NCBI RefSeq assembly: GCF_020165855.1
Contig: NZ_JAIUFY010000014.1
Span: 310,001 to 374,000, forward strand
Direction: 5' to 3'
From: Celeribacter litoreus
GTDB taxonomy: Bacteria; Pseudomonadota; Alphaproteobacteria; Rhodobacterales; Rhodobacteraceae
Length of the DNA stretch: 64,000 nt
Shown piece by piece: positions 8,205-17,346 of the stretch. The notes below the pieces were generated by a model. That model saw only the letters and a list, made by a program, of their open reading frames with translations, ran no database searches and was not told where the DNA came from. Each line of letters opens with the position of its first letter. The stretch's first letter is position 1. The translations under genes were made by a program, and so were the position numbers.

Positions 8205-9065
8205 ATGGGTGAGATCGTAATGGCCGCGAAGGTCACGCACGTGCCAACGATGGTCATGTCCGAGCTGGACGGTCCTTTGAAAGGCGTCCGCCAGTCGGCC
8301 ATCGACGGGCACCGCGAGCTGGGCCGTCGCGCCCGTGAAGCTGGCGCAGACACCTTTGTCGTGCTCGACACGCACTGGCTCGTCAACGCAGCCTATCACA
8401 TCAACGCGAATTACAACTTCAAAGGTATGTTCACCTCGCATGAATTCCCGCAATTCATCAAAGACATGCCCTACGAATATGAAGGCAATGCGCCGCTCGG
8501 CAATCTGATTGCGGAAACCGCGCAGGCTAACGGCACCTATACGCTGAGCCACCAGGTCGACAGCCTTGATCTCGAATACGGCACCCTCGTGCCGATGCGC
8601 TATATGAACATGGATCACGACGAGTCCCTGAAAGTGGTTTCCGTCGCCGCCATGTGCACCGTGCACTCGCTCGCACAGTCCCGCAATCTGGGCGCGTCCA
8701 TTGCCGAAGCCATCAAGAAATCCGACAGCAAGGTCGCACTCATCGCGTCCGGCTCGCTCAGCCACCAGATCTGGCCGAACGACATCTATGCGGAGAACAA
8801 CGGCACCTTCACCATTTCGTCCAAGTTCAACGAGGTGGTCGACCGCCGCGTGCTCGAACTGTGGCAGAACGGTGAGCATGAGCTGTTCCTCGAAATGCTG
8901 CCGGACTACGCCAAATACTGCGACGGCGAAGGCGACATGCACGACACGATCATGCTCTACGGCGCGCTTGGCTGGGACAAATACAAAGGCAAGGCAGAGG
9001 TCGTGACCGACTACTTCCCGTCTTCGGGTACCGGTCAGGTGAACGTGTTCTTCCCGCTCGACTAA
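8205..9065 (+). CDS. hpaD: 3,4-dihydroxyphenylacetate 2,3-dioxygenase, class III extradiol (LigB fold)
   Basis: This 286-residue protein is strikingly like E. coli HpaD: shared blocks include KVTHVPTM, RQSAIDGHREL, DTHWLVNAAYHIN, LEYGTLVPMRYMN, ASGSLSH and SSGTGQVN...FPL. Putative iron ligands His12 (THVP) and His57 (DTHW) are in place. It catalyses ring opening of homoprotocatechuate, the same reaction assigned to the VOC-type enzyme at 150-1130, though the two folds are unrelated. It forms a monocistronic unit with a candidate operator upstream and a strong intrinsic terminator downstream. Its substrate could have diverged from that of the first enzyme. Confidence 0.92.
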   Translation: MGEIVMAAKVTHVPTMVMSELDGPLKGVRQSAIDGHRELGRRAREAGADTFVVLDTHWLVNAAYHINANYNFKGMFTSHEFPQFIKDMPYEYEGNAPLGNLIAETAQANGTYTLSHQVDSLDLEYGTLVPMRYMNMDHDESLKVVSVAAMCTVHSLAQSRNLGASIAEAIKKSDSKVALIASGSLSHQIWPNDIYAENNGTFTISSKFNEVVDRRVLELWQNGEHELFLEMLPDYAKYCDGEGDMHDTIMLYGALGWDKYKGKAEVVTDYFPSSGTGQVNVFFPLD

Positions 9066-9091
9066 TCGCTCTGCGACAGGTCCGAAATTGA

Positions 9092-9122
9092 AAAAGCCCC
9101 GCGAAGATTTCGCGGGGCTTTT
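9092..9122. terminator. Strong bidirectional intrinsic terminator
   Basis: A perfect 14-bp stem (9092-9105 with 9109-9122) has a GC core GCCCCGCG and a 3-nt loop. It is flanked by A-runs on the left and T-runs on the right, so it can work in both directions. It separates plus-strand hpaD from the convergent AraC gene. Confidence 0.92.
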
Positions 9123-9174
9123 GCGTGTCTGAAACGATGTGCGGATCGGAGACGGGCAGGGGCCCGTCGCCGGA

Positions 9175-10131
9175 TTATCCGATGACCCGAAGGTAATCTT
9201 TCGGGGTCTGGCCAAACGCCTTGCGGAAGCAGCGGTTGAAATAGGACAGATCCGAGAAACCGGCCTCATAGGCGATGGAGGCAATGAGGTCATCACGACG
9301 ACCGGCGCGGCGATCATCGAGACCGCGCCGCGTATGCTCCAGACGTTTCATCATGAGATATTTCGTCGGCGTCGTGCCTGCGGAGGCAAATCCGCGCTGC
9401 AACTGGCGCGACGACATGCAGAGATCGTCGGCAATGTCTTGCACGCTCAAGTCGGGATTGCGGTAATGCGTGTCGATATAGGCCTGTCCCGCCGTGAGCG
9501 CATGGGAATGGCCCAAATCCGCCTCGATGCCGGCAAAATCCTCACGGCCTGATCGTTCGTGCAGCATTGCACCGAGCAGCCCCATGATGGCCTCGCGCAG
9601 GTAATGATTCGTCGCACCCGCCGCGTCTTCGGTGCCCATGACTTTTGCCAGAACACCATAGAGAGCGATGTTCATCGGGTCGTGGCGCGGCATGCTTAGA
9701 CCTCCACGCAAGAGGTCGTAGCCGAAGCGGGAATGCAGCTCTGCGCGCGGCAGATGGAGCGAAAGCTGGCGGTTGAACTGGCCGAAAAAGGTGAATTCCG
9801 ACGGGGCTGCGCTATCAATCAGAACCATGTCGCCGGGTGTCATCATCACAGAGACATCGTTTTGACTCATCAGCGCTTTTCCCTCTTCCTGAAGGATCAG
9901 GAAGTAGTTCTCGCCGGTGTCCTGTTTGACGGACTGCGAGGTGCGGATCACCTGCTGAACGTCCATGGCCATCCGCCCGAGTTCGAGACCCGCACGGTGT
10001 TCGAGACGGGCGCCCCCCTGCATTTCGCGCTGGTTTTCGGCGGGGCGCACGTCGAAATATCCGCAGACCGATCTCAGGTCTGACACAAAAGCCTCAACAG
10101 GCTGATTGGTGTATTTCGTTGTCTGCTGCAT
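9175..10131 (-). CDS. AraC-family transcriptional regulator
   Basis: A 318-residue regulator with an N-terminal AraC-binding-like sensor domain (roughly 1-200) and a C-terminal double helix-turn-helix (about 220-317; motifs DLSVQDIADDLCMSSRQLQR and IASIAYEAGFSDLSYFNRCFRKAFGQTPKDYL). The overall form resembles the FeaR-type group. It is transcribed divergently from the aldehyde dehydrogenase/GMC oxidoreductase/Liv operon and is probably its substrate-responsive activator. A 16-bp palindrome lies in the shared promoter region. Confidence 0.9.
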   Translation of the reverse strand: MQQTTKYTNQPVEAFVSDLRSVCGYFDVRPAENQREMQGGARLEHRAGLELGRMAMDVQQVIRTSQSVKQDTGENYFLILQEEGKALMSQNDVSVMMTPGDMVLIDSAAPSEFTFFGQFNRQLSLHLPRAELHSRFGYDLLRGGLSMPRHDPMNIALYGVLAKVMGTEDAAGATNHYLREAIMGLLGAMLHERSGREDFAGIEADLGHSHALTAGQAYIDTHYRNPDLSVQDIADDLCMSSRQLQRGFASAGTTPTKYLMMKRLEHTRRGLDDRRAGRRDDLIASIAYEAGFSDLSYFNRCFRKAFGQTPKDYLRVIG

Positions 10132-10187
10132 GTTTTCAAACTGCCGAATCTTTGGTCACTTTACAAGTTAAACAAATCGACAGGTCT

Positions 10188-10203
10188 GCGACATTTTTGT
10201 CGC
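10188..10203. promoter_or_regulatory. Palindrome GCGACA-TTTT-TGTCGC in divergent promoter
   Basis: A perfect inverted repeat with 6-bp arms lies midway in the 159-base gap between the AraC gene and the aldehyde dehydrogenase gene. A looser inverted repeat, TTTAC-AA-GTTAAA, lies at 10160-10172. AraC proteins usually bind direct repeats, so the palindrome may serve a dimeric regulator other than the neighbour, or act as RNA structure. Confidence 0.4.
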
Positions 10204-10290
10204 CAGCGGTCAATTCTTGCGTCGCGTCCGTCCAAGACCGACTTCTCGAACTCCGACATTCTGACCTCCACGATTAAGGGAGGAGTTCGA

Positions 10291-11697
10291 ATGCTGGATT
10301 TCGGCATGACGATCGGCGGCAAATCTGTCGCCGGTGACAAGACTTTCGATGTTTTTAACCCGGCTACCGGAGAACTTGTTGGGCGCGCGCCGAATGCGAC
10401 GCTTGATGATCTCGACCGCGCCGTTGCAAGCGCAAAGGCCGCGTTCCCGGCCTGGGCCGCAAAGCCGGACGCAGAGCGTAAGGCCGCTGTCGCTGCGCTG
10501 GTCGCCGTTCTCGAAGAGAATGCAGAAGCGATTGCCCACACGCTGACGCTTGAGCAGGGGAAACCGCTTGGCGGTCTCGGCTCGCGTTTCGAGCTCGGTG
10601 GAGCTCAGGCATGGACCGGCCACACCGCGTCGCTCGACCTGCCGGTGAAAGTGCTTCAGGACAACAATGAAGGCCGCGTCGAGCTTCACCGCAAGCCGAT
10701 TGGCGTTGTCGGTTCGATCACGCCGTGGAACTGGCCGGTCATGATCGCGATCTGGCACATTATGCCAGCGCTGCGTGCAGGCAATACCGTGGTGATCAAG
10801 CCGTCGCCGTTCACGCCGCTCTCCACGCTGCAGACCGTTGCGCTTCTGTCCGGCAAGCTGCCTGAAGGCGTGCTCAACATCGTGACGTCCGACGACCAAG
10901 TCGCCAATGTTGGTGCAGCCATGTCCTCCCACCCGGACATCGGCAAGATCGTCTTCACCGGTTCCTGCGCCACCGGCGCCCGCGTGATGAAATCCGCAGC
11001 CGACACGATGAAGCGTCTGACCCTCGAGCTTGGCGGCAACGACGCGGGCATCGTCCTGCCGGATTGCGATCCGAACGAGATCGCGGAAAAACTCTTCTGG
11101 GGTGCGTTCATCAACAACGGTCAGACCTGTGCCGCGATGAAGCGTCTATACGTCCACGACGACATTCACGACGCAGTTTGCGATGCTTTTGTCGCCTATG
11201 CGCGCAACGTGAAGATGGGCAACGGTCTTGATGAGGTCAACGTGCTCGGTCCGGTGAACAACCAGATGCAATTCGACAAAGTTGCGAGCCTCGTCGCAGA
11301 TGCCGCCAAAACCGGCAACGTGCTGCTCGGAGGCGCACCGGATGAGGGTCTGTTCTTCCCGATCACGCTCGTCTCCGACCTGCCGGACGACGCGCCGCTC
11401 ATCCACGAAGAACAGTTTGGCCCTGCGCTGCCGATCATCCGTTTCACCGACGTCGAAGAGGCGATTGCCGCCGCAAACGCGAGCGAAAACGGTCTCGGCG
11501 GGTCTGTTTGGTCGAAAGACGTTGAGAAAGCCAAGGCACTGGCCCTGCGTCTCGAATGCGGGACGGCGTGGATCAACAGCCATGGCGGTTTGAACCCGGT
11601 CGCTCCGTTCGGCGGTGCGAAAATGTCCGGGATCGGGCGTGAATTCGGTGAAGAGGGTCTCTTCGAGAACACCGAAATTCAGGTCCTGCACATCTGA
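10291..11697 (+). CDS. NAD(P)-dependent aldehyde dehydrogenase
   Basis: A 468-residue aldehyde dehydrogenase with general base Glu247 (TLELGGND), nucleophile Cys280 (NNGQTCAA) and the motifs TPWNWPV and FTGSCATG. Gly-Gly-Asn-Asp follows the catalytic Glu, whereas the enzyme at 1210-2658 has Gly-Gly-Asn-Ala. It sits 13 bases before a GMC alcohol dehydrogenase, so the pair probably converts a primary alcohol through an aldehyde to an acid. The substrate cannot be read from the sequence; an arylethanol such as tyrosol or a polyol ether are both compatible. GGGAGG precedes the ATG. Confidence 0.9.
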   Translation: MLDFGMTIGGKSVAGDKTFDVFNPATGELVGRAPNATLDDLDRAVASAKAAFPAWAAKPDAERKAAVAALVAVLEENAEAIAHTLTLEQGKPLGGLGSRFELGGAQAWTGHTASLDLPVKVLQDNNEGRVELHRKPIGVVGSITPWNWPVMIAIWHIMPALRAGNTVVIKPSPFTPLSTLQTVALLSGKLPEGVLNIVTSDDQVANVGAAMSSHPDIGKIVFTGSCATGARVMKSAADTMKRLTLELGGNDAGIVLPDCDPNEIAEKLFWGAFINNGQTCAAMKRLYVHDDIHDAVCDAFVAYARNVKMGNGLDEVNVLGPVNNQMQFDKVASLVADAAKTGNVLLGGAPDEGLFFPITLVSDLPDDAPLIHEEQFGPALPIIRFTDVEEAIAAANASENGLGGSVWSKDVEKAKALALRLECGTAWINSHGGLNPVAPFGGAKMSGIGREFGEEGLFENTEIQVLHI

Positions 11698-11710
11698 AGG
11701 AGAATGAACC

Positions 11711-13315
11711 ATGAGCAATGAATTTGACTACATCGTTGTTGGCGGTGGCTCCTCTGGCTGTGTCATGGCGTCCCGCCTGTCGGAAGACAGCTCCAAGCGC
11801 GTGCTTCTGATCGAAAGCGGCCATCGCGACAGCCATCCGTATATCCACATCCCGTCGACCTTCTTCAAAGTCATCGAAAAGGGCCGCGACATTGTTCCTT
11901 ATGTGGGCGAGCGCGACGAGGGCGTGAACGGGCGTGAATCCGTTGTGCTTCAGGGCCACGTCATTGGCGGCGGCTCCTCTGTGAACGCGATGATCTACAT
12001 CCGCGGCCACGCCAACGACTACAATCAGTGGGCGCAACTCGGCAACAAAGGCTGGTCCTACGACGACGTGCTTCCGGCGTTCCGCGATGTCGAGAACAAC
12101 ATGGTGTTCTCCGATGGCTTCCACGGCACGGACGGTGAACTGCGCGTGTCCGAGGCCCCGAACAAACACCCGCTATCGCGCGCCTTCATCCGCGCGGGTC
12201 AGGAAGTCGGTCTGCCGTATAACCCCGACTTCAACGGCGCAATCCAAGAGGGCGTGGGCTTCTACCAGTCCACGACCCACAACGGCCGTCGCTGGTCCTC
12301 CGCGCAGGCGTTCCTGCGTAAGGCCGAAAAGCGCAAGAACCTGACGATCATGACGCAGACCCGCGTCGCCAAGATCCTCTTCGAGGGCAAGCGCGCGACA
12401 GGCGTGCAGCTCGAAGACGGGCGCAAAATGACCGCACGCGGCGAGATCGTTCTCTGCGCAGGCGCCATCGAGACACCGCGTCTGATGCAACTGTCCGGCG
12501 TCGGTCCGGCCGAGCATCTGCGTGAGCACGGGATTGAGGTTGTGGCTGATCTGCCGGGCGTGGGCTCGAACTATCAGGACCACATGGAAAGCACCGTTCA
12601 GGGCGAAACCTATGAGCCGATCTCGCTTTACCGCGAAGACAAAGGTCTCAAGGCCGTGCGTCACATGCTGCGTTATCTGCTCACCAACACCGGGCTTGTG
12701 GCCTCCAACGTTGTGGAATGCGGCGGCTTTGCCGATGTGTCTGATGCCGGTCAGCCGGATGTGCAATTCCACTGCATTCCCTTCATGGCGGGGTGGGTCG
12801 ACCGTGCACCGATTGAGGCCCACGGCTTCCAGATCGCGCCGTGCTTCCTGCGTCCGAAATCGCGCGGCTCCGTGCGTCTGCGGTCCTCGAACCCGACGGA
12901 CAAGTCGCTCTTCGATGCGGCGACCTTCCGCGATAGCGACGATCTCGAAGTTCTAACCCGTGGCGTGCTCAAGGCCATCGACATCATGAACGCGCCTGCG
13001 ATGCAGAAATTCATCAAACGTCGTGCCCTGCCCGAAGAGGGTTTGGAGAAAGACATGGATGCGCTGCGCGACTACGTGCGCCAGACCTGCAAAACCGTGT
13101 TCCACCCGAGCGGCACCGCCAAAATGGGTGTGGAAAGCGACAAGATGTCGGTCGTCGACAACGAGTTGCGCGTGCGCGGTCTGGAGGGCCTTCGCGTGGC
13201 TGACGCATCTGTCATGCCGACGCTCGTGTCCGGCAACACCAATGCTCCGGTGATCATGATTGCGGAACGCTGTTCCCGCTTCATCACCGGCAAGGAAACC
13301 GTTGTGGCCGCCTAA
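11711..13315 (+). CDS. GMC-family FAD alcohol dehydrogenase (choline-dehydrogenase-like)
   Basis: A 534-residue flavoprotein with an N-terminal FAD site (IVVGGGSSG, about 9-17), the GMC signature QGHVIGGGSSVNAMIYIRG near residue 80-100, and a C-terminal HPSGTAKMG with the catalytic His, followed by DASVMPTLVSGNTNAPV with the usual Asn. Family members oxidise choline, benzyl alcohol, long-chain or polyethylene-glycol alcohols. It lacks a signal peptide. The downstream importer and upstream aldehyde dehydrogenase indicate a catabolic role; choline itself is less likely because no betaine genes are nearby. Confidence 0.92.
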   Translation: MSNEFDYIVVGGGSSGCVMASRLSEDSSKRVLLIESGHRDSHPYIHIPSTFFKVIEKGRDIVPYVGERDEGVNGRESVVLQGHVIGGGSSVNAMIYIRGHANDYNQWAQLGNKGWSYDDVLPAFRDVENNMVFSDGFHGTDGELRVSEAPNKHPLSRAFIRAGQEVGLPYNPDFNGAIQEGVGFYQSTTHNGRRWSSAQAFLRKAEKRKNLTIMTQTRVAKILFEGKRATGVQLEDGRKMTARGEIVLCAGAIETPRLMQLSGVGPAEHLREHGIEVVADLPGVGSNYQDHMESTVQGETYEPISLYREDKGLKAVRHMLRYLLTNTGLVASNVVECGGFADVSDAGQPDVQFHCIPFMAGWVDRAPIEAHGFQIAPCFLRPKSRGSVRLRSSNPTDKSLFDAATFRDSDDLEVLTRGVLKAIDIMNAPAMQKFIKRRALPEEGLEKDMDALRDYVRQTCKTVFHPSGTAKMGVESDKMSVVDNELRVRGLEGLRVADASVMPTLVSGNTNAPVIMIAERCSRFITGKETVVAA

Positions 13316-13346
13316 GGCCACAACACTCATCTAGGGAGGAAAACCG

Positions 13347-14597
13347 ATGAACAAAACACTGAAGACTGCAGGCACAGCACTGGGCCTGATGTTTGTGGCC
13401 GGGGCGGCCTTTGCCGACCCGATCTGCGGCGCCAACACTGGCGAAGCCGCAACTGGCGCACCGATCAAGGTCGGCGGCATCCACGGCAACGCGGCACCGG
13501 GCGACTTTTCCGCCTCGACCACAGCAGCCGAAGCCTATTTCGACTGTGTGAACGCCAATGGCGGGATCAACGGCCGTCCGATTGAATACCTCGTCGAAAA
13601 CGACCAGTGGAACCCGGAGCTTGCGGCTCAGGCGGCGTCCAAACTGCTCGTTGACGAAGACGTCGTCGCGATGGTTGGCAACGGCTCCTTCGTCGAAATG
13701 TCCGTGAACGCGGGTCTCTACAAAGAGCAGAACGTCATGACCATGGCCTCCGCTTGTGCAGCCTCCGAGTGTTTCGAAAGCTCGAACATCGTCTCCACCA
13801 ACCAGGGCCCGCTTCCGTCCTCCATCGGTGCAGCCATGTATATGGTCGAAGAGAAGGGCTCGCAGAACGTGTCCTGTATCGCTCTGACCATCCCGAACTC
13901 CGGTCCGTGGTCCTGCGGCGCGGTTGTCGGCTACATGGAATCCAAGGGCCTGTCCGGTTCCGGCGTTTACCTGAACCCGGCGTCTCCTGACGTGAATTCC
14001 GGCCTGCTCGAAGCTGTCGCCTCTGGCGCGGATACGATCCTCGTGAACCTGCCCGCAGGTCTCGCCATCGCGATCCTGAAAGCCGCCGAAGAGCAAGGTC
14101 TCGGCGATGCATACCAGTGGGCGTCCTCGACCCCGCTCTATGACCGCGACGCGCCTGCGGCACTCGGTGCATATTGGGATGGCAAACTCTTTGTGAACAC
14201 GGAAATGACCCCGTGGGACAAAGGTGGAGAGGACTCCCAGAACTGGCTCGCCGTGATGGACGCCTATGCCGATCCGAAAGACCCGCGTGACAGCTTCAGC
14301 CAAGCCGGCTTCCTCGCTGCGCAGATCTTTGTCGATACACTGATGGACATGGATCCGGCTGATCTCGACGACCGCGCCAAAGTGACCGAGGCGATCACCG
14401 CGATCACCGGTTATGAGAGCGATCTCGTTTGTGGCCCGTTCTACGTTGGCGAAGCGGACCGTCACATGCCGAACCACGCTGGCACGATGGTTGTCGTGAA
14501 AGACGGCGGCTTCGAGACGGTGCGTGACTGCTACGAATACGACAGCCCGTACTTTGCGCCGATCTTCGCGCAAGAAGAGGCGCTCGGACTGCGCTGA
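13347..14597 (+). CDS. Branched-chain-type ABC transporter substrate-binding protein
   Basis: A 416-residue LivK-like periplasmic protein with a signal peptide (cleavage near FAD at about residue 23). Six cysteines are visible after the signal peptide (in ADPICGA, FDCVN, SACAASECFE, NVSCIA, WSCGAV, VCGPF and RDCYE), more than usual for the family, so disulfides are possible. It delivers the ligand to the two permeases and two ATPases that follow. A perfect hairpin directly downstream probably sets its excess over the membrane parts. Confidence 0.88.
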   Translation: MNKTLKTAGTALGLMFVAGAAFADPICGANTGEAATGAPIKVGGIHGNAAPGDFSASTTAAEAYFDCVNANGGINGRPIEYLVENDQWNPELAAQAASKLLVDEDVVAMVGNGSFVEMSVNAGLYKEQNVMTMASACAASECFESSNIVSTNQGPLPSSIGAAMYMVEEKGSQNVSCIALTIPNSGPWSCGAVVGYMESKGLSGSGVYLNPASPDVNSGLLEAVASGADTILVNLPAGLAIAILKAAEEQGLGDAYQWASSTPLYDRDAPAALGAYWDGKLFVNTEMTPWDKGGEDSQNWLAVMDAYADPKDPRDSFSQAGFLAAQIFVDTLMDMDPADLDDRAKVTEAITAITGYESDLVCGPFYVGEADRHMPNHAGTMVVVKDGGFETVRDCYEYDSPYFAPIFAQEEALGLR

Positions 14598-14617
14598 GAA
14601 CCTCCCAACGCAGACCC

Positions 14618-14652
14618 GCCGCGTCCCACGCCTCCGAAACATGGGACGCGGC
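14618..14652 (+). terminator. Attenuating hairpin after the binding-protein gene
   Basis: A perfect 10-bp stem, GCCGCGTCCC (14618-14627) with GGGACGCGGC (14643-14652), is followed by the T-rich ATTCTTCTT. It sits between the binding-protein gene and the first permease, where partial termination would raise the binding-protein-to-permease ratio. Confidence 0.7.
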
Positions 14653-14678
14653 ATTCTTCTTAATACAGGGGAACGAAC

Positions 14679-15632
14679 ATGTGGCATGTGCTACGGACGG
14701 CTGCACTATGTGTGGCAGCCTGCGCAGGAGTTGCGCTTTGGTTTGGGGCAGGCAAGCCCGCGATGGTTCAGGGGATGTTCATCGTCTCCGGTCTGGCCGT
14801 CGGATCGCTTTACGCTTTGGGTGGGATCGGCTTGGTCGTGCTCTATCGCGCAACCGGGGTTCTGAACCTCTCCGCGGGCGCCATCGGGATGGCCTCTGTG
14901 ATGGCCGCTTGGCAGCTCGTGCAGTGGGGACTGTTCGGTCCTGTTGCTTGGGTTGGCGGGCTGGCAATCGGTGTGGCTCTCGCGCTCTTCTACGGACGTG
15001 TCATCGCACCGCAAATGGCGTGGCGTGAGCCGGTCGTGAAGGCCGTTGCTTCGCTCGGGTATGCCATTGCGATCCTCGGTGTGGTCAGCTTCCTGTTCCC
15101 CGACGAGCCGCGCAAATTCTCGCTGCCGACCGACAGCATGGCTGTGATGATCCTCGGCCTGCGCGTGACCGTGACCCGTCTGCTCGTGGTTCTGGCCGCC
15201 ATCGTTCTGGTCGTCGGGATCACCATTTCCCTCAACACCACGCGTGTCGGTCTACAGATGCGGGCTCTGGCCAACAACCGGTCGCTGTCCTCGCTCATCG
15301 GTATTCCGATCCTGCGCGTCGAAACGCTCGCGTGGGGATTGTCCGGTCTTCTCTTCGGCTTCACCGGTCTGATGTTCGGCGATCTCGTGCGTCTTGAGCC
15401 GTCGGTGATCACCTTCATGGTCATTCCCTGTATTGCCGCCGCCATCTGTGGCCGGTTGCAGAGCCTGCCGGACGTGCTCATGGGTGGTCTCGCCATCGGT
15501 GTGATCGAGAGCCTGCTGACCTTCTCCGACACTTTCAAACAGGTGCGCCCCATCGCGCCCTTCGTGATCGCGGCGCTTGTCCTTCTGGCGATGAACCGTG
15601 GCCGCCGCCTGACCTTTGCAGGAGACGATTGA
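14679..15632 (+). CDS. Branched-chain-type ABC transporter permease (LivH)
   Basis: A 317-residue membrane protein with about eight hydrophobic segments and the LivH pattern LNLSAGAIGM near residue 66-75. The ATG at 14679 follows AGGGGAAC; a later ATG at 14763 has no ribosome site. The chosen start gives an extra N-terminal hydrophobic segment before the conserved core. It overlaps livM by one base (TGATG). Confidence 0.88.
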   Translation: MWHVLRTAALCVAACAGVALWFGAGKPAMVQGMFIVSGLAVGSLYALGGIGLVVLYRATGVLNLSAGAIGMASVMAAWQLVQWGLFGPVAWVGGLAIGVALALFYGRVIAPQMAWREPVVKAVASLGYAIAILGVVSFLFPDEPRKFSLPTDSMAVMILGLRVTVTRLLVVLAAIVLVVGITISLNTTRVGLQMRALANNRSLSSLIGIPILRVETLAWGLSGLLFGFTGLMFGDLVRLEPSVITFMVIPCIAAAICGRLQSLPDVLMGGLAIGVIESLLTFSDTFKQVRPIAPFVIAALVLLAMNRGRRLTFAGDD

Positions 15633-16624
15633 TGCGTTCGACCTCCAACACGATCTGGGCCGTCTTCGGCCTTGCGCTGATCCTTCTGCTGCCGGCTTTT
15701 GCCGGTGGCCAGTGGGTCAAGATTTTCACCTCCACCACCACCTTCGCCATGGCCGCCGCCGGGGCAGGGTTCCTCTACACCCGTCTCGGGATGGTCAGCC
15801 TCGTACAGGTCGGCCTTATGGGCGTGGGCGGTTGGGTCACTCTGCGTCTCAACCACGCCTTCAACTTTCCGTTCGAGATCAACCTGATGGTCGCAGGCGC
15901 GGTCACCATGTTCCTCGGAAACCTGATCGCGCTTCCGGCGCTGAGGATGCGGGGTCTGTATCTCGCGCTCATCACCCTGATGTTTGCCGCCGGTCTCGAC
16001 ATTGTCTTTACCGCGAAGCAGTTCCCGAACGGAGCAGACGGGTTCTGGGGCGTTGGCACCACCTTTGCCGCCGAGATGCGCCGTCCGATCTTTGCCCAAA
16101 GCGACGCCGCCTACCTGCGCTACACGATGCTGTGGCTGGTCATCGGGTTCGTGCTCATCGAGCTGCATCGCCGGATGGCACCGGGCCGTGCGTGGGCGCT
16201 CATCCGTAAATCCGAGGCCGCTGCACTCGCCTCTGGTGTGAACGTGACGCTCTACAAAACATGGGCCTTCGGTTTGTCCGGTCTTTTGGCCGGTCTTGGT
16301 GGCGGTCTTCTGGCGGGGAGCCTCGGCCTTCTAGACGCTGCAACCTTCCGCGCCAGCGAGAGTGTGATGCTCTTTGCCCTCGTCATCGTCGGTGGTGCAC
16401 GCTTCTGGTACGGGGCGGTGATTTCCGCAGTTCTGTTCCGCGTCGTGCCCGGCCTGCTAAACAACTGGGGCGTTGATGCCGATCTGTCGCTCGTGATCTT
16501 CGGCGCCGCACTCCTGCACGCTGTGATGTCCGCGCCCGATGGCCTTGCGGGTCAGATCAACGGGGCCGTTCGTGCGCTCTTTTCCGGCCGCAAAAGCCCC
16601 GAGAACAAAGGAGCCAAGGCATGA
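15632..16624 (+). CDS. Branched-chain-type ABC transporter permease (LivM)
   Basis: A 330-residue membrane protein of the LivM family, with about nine or ten hydrophobic segments, the region MRGLYLALITLMFAAG near 110-125 and the cytoplasmic coupling loop containing WALIRKSEAAALASGVN. It starts on the last base of the livH stop and ends within the next start (ATGA), giving coupled translation of the whole transporter. Confidence 0.9.
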   Translation: MRSTSNTIWAVFGLALILLLPAFAGGQWVKIFTSTTTFAMAAAGAGFLYTRLGMVSLVQVGLMGVGGWVTLRLNHAFNFPFEINLMVAGAVTMFLGNLIALPALRMRGLYLALITLMFAAGLDIVFTAKQFPNGADGFWGVGTTFAAEMRRPIFAQSDAAYLRYTMLWLVIGFVLIELHRRMAPGRAWALIRKSEAAALASGVNVTLYKTWAFGLSGLLAGLGGGLLAGSLGLLDAATFRASESVMLFALVIVGGARFWYGAVISAVLFRVVPGLLNNWGVDADLSLVIFGAALLHAVMSAPDGLAGQINGAVRALFSGRKSPENKGAKA

Positions 16625-17346
16625 TCTCCATGGAAAACCTCACCGTGCGCTTCGGGGGTGTGGTCGCGCTCGATCACATCGGGGCGGATTTCACCGCGAA
16701 CGTGTCCGGCCTCATCGGTCCGAACGGCGCGGGCAAGACCACGACGATGAACGTCATCTCCGGCTTTCTCGATGCGCACAATGGCCATGTGATTGTCGAT
16801 GGTGCCGATCTCGTCAAACTGCCGCCGCACAAGCGTGTGCATTGGGGCCTGCGACGGTCGTTCCAGAAGGAGCAGATCGCCAATGACCTCACCGTCCGAG
16901 AAAACCTGATGGCGATCACCGATCACCTGCACGGCTCACGCGCCGACAAACGTGCGGATCTCGAACGCGCTGCCGACTTCGCGGGCGTGACGGATATTCT
17001 CGGCAAAATGGGCCGTGATCTGAACACGTTCGAACGCCGTTTGACCGACGTCGCACGCTGTGTCATCGGCCACCCGAAGATGATCATGTTCGACGAACCC
17101 GCCGGTGGTCTGACGCCGGAGGAGACAGAACGCCTCGGCGATCTGATCCTCGGCATTCATGATCTGACGGGGGCCAAAGTTCTGGTCATCGACCACGACG
17201 TCGAACTGATCGAACGCATCTGCGCCGAGACGCTGGTGCTCGATTTCGGCAAACGCGTGGCCTTTGGTCCGACGTCTGACGTGCTGCGCGATCCGGCGGT
17301 TCAGGCGGCCTATCTGGGCATCGAAGTGGAGGAAGAGCATGCTTGA
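16621..17346 (+). CDS. ABC transporter ATP-binding protein (LivG type)
   Basis: A 241-residue ATPase with Walker A GPNGAGKT (33-40), Walker B IMFDEPAGGL and switch His in VLVIDHDVELI. The usual LSYGQ-type signature is replaced by ERRLTDVARCV, unusual for an active ATPase half; the sister LivF has a normal signature, so the pair could still bind ATP asymmetrically. It overlaps livM by four bases and livF by eight. Confidence 0.88.
   Translation: MISMENLTVRFGGVVALDHIGADFTANVSGLIGPNGAGKTTTMNVISGFLDAHNGHVIVDGADLVKLPPHKRVHWGLRRSFQKEQIANDLTVRENLMAITDHLHGSRADKRADLERAADFAGVTDILGKMGRDLNTFERRLTDVARCVIGHPKMIMFDEPAGGLTPEETERLGDLILGIHDLTGAKVLVIDHDVELIERICAETLVLDFGKRVAFGPTSDVLRDPAVQAAYLGIEVEEEHA

Noticed and set aside
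10291-13315. Aldehyde dehydrogenase plus GMC oxidoreductase as betB-betA choline oxidation
   Set aside because: No betI, no choline transporter type, and an AraC regulator with a Liv importer instead; the enzymes are only generically similar to BetA and BetB.
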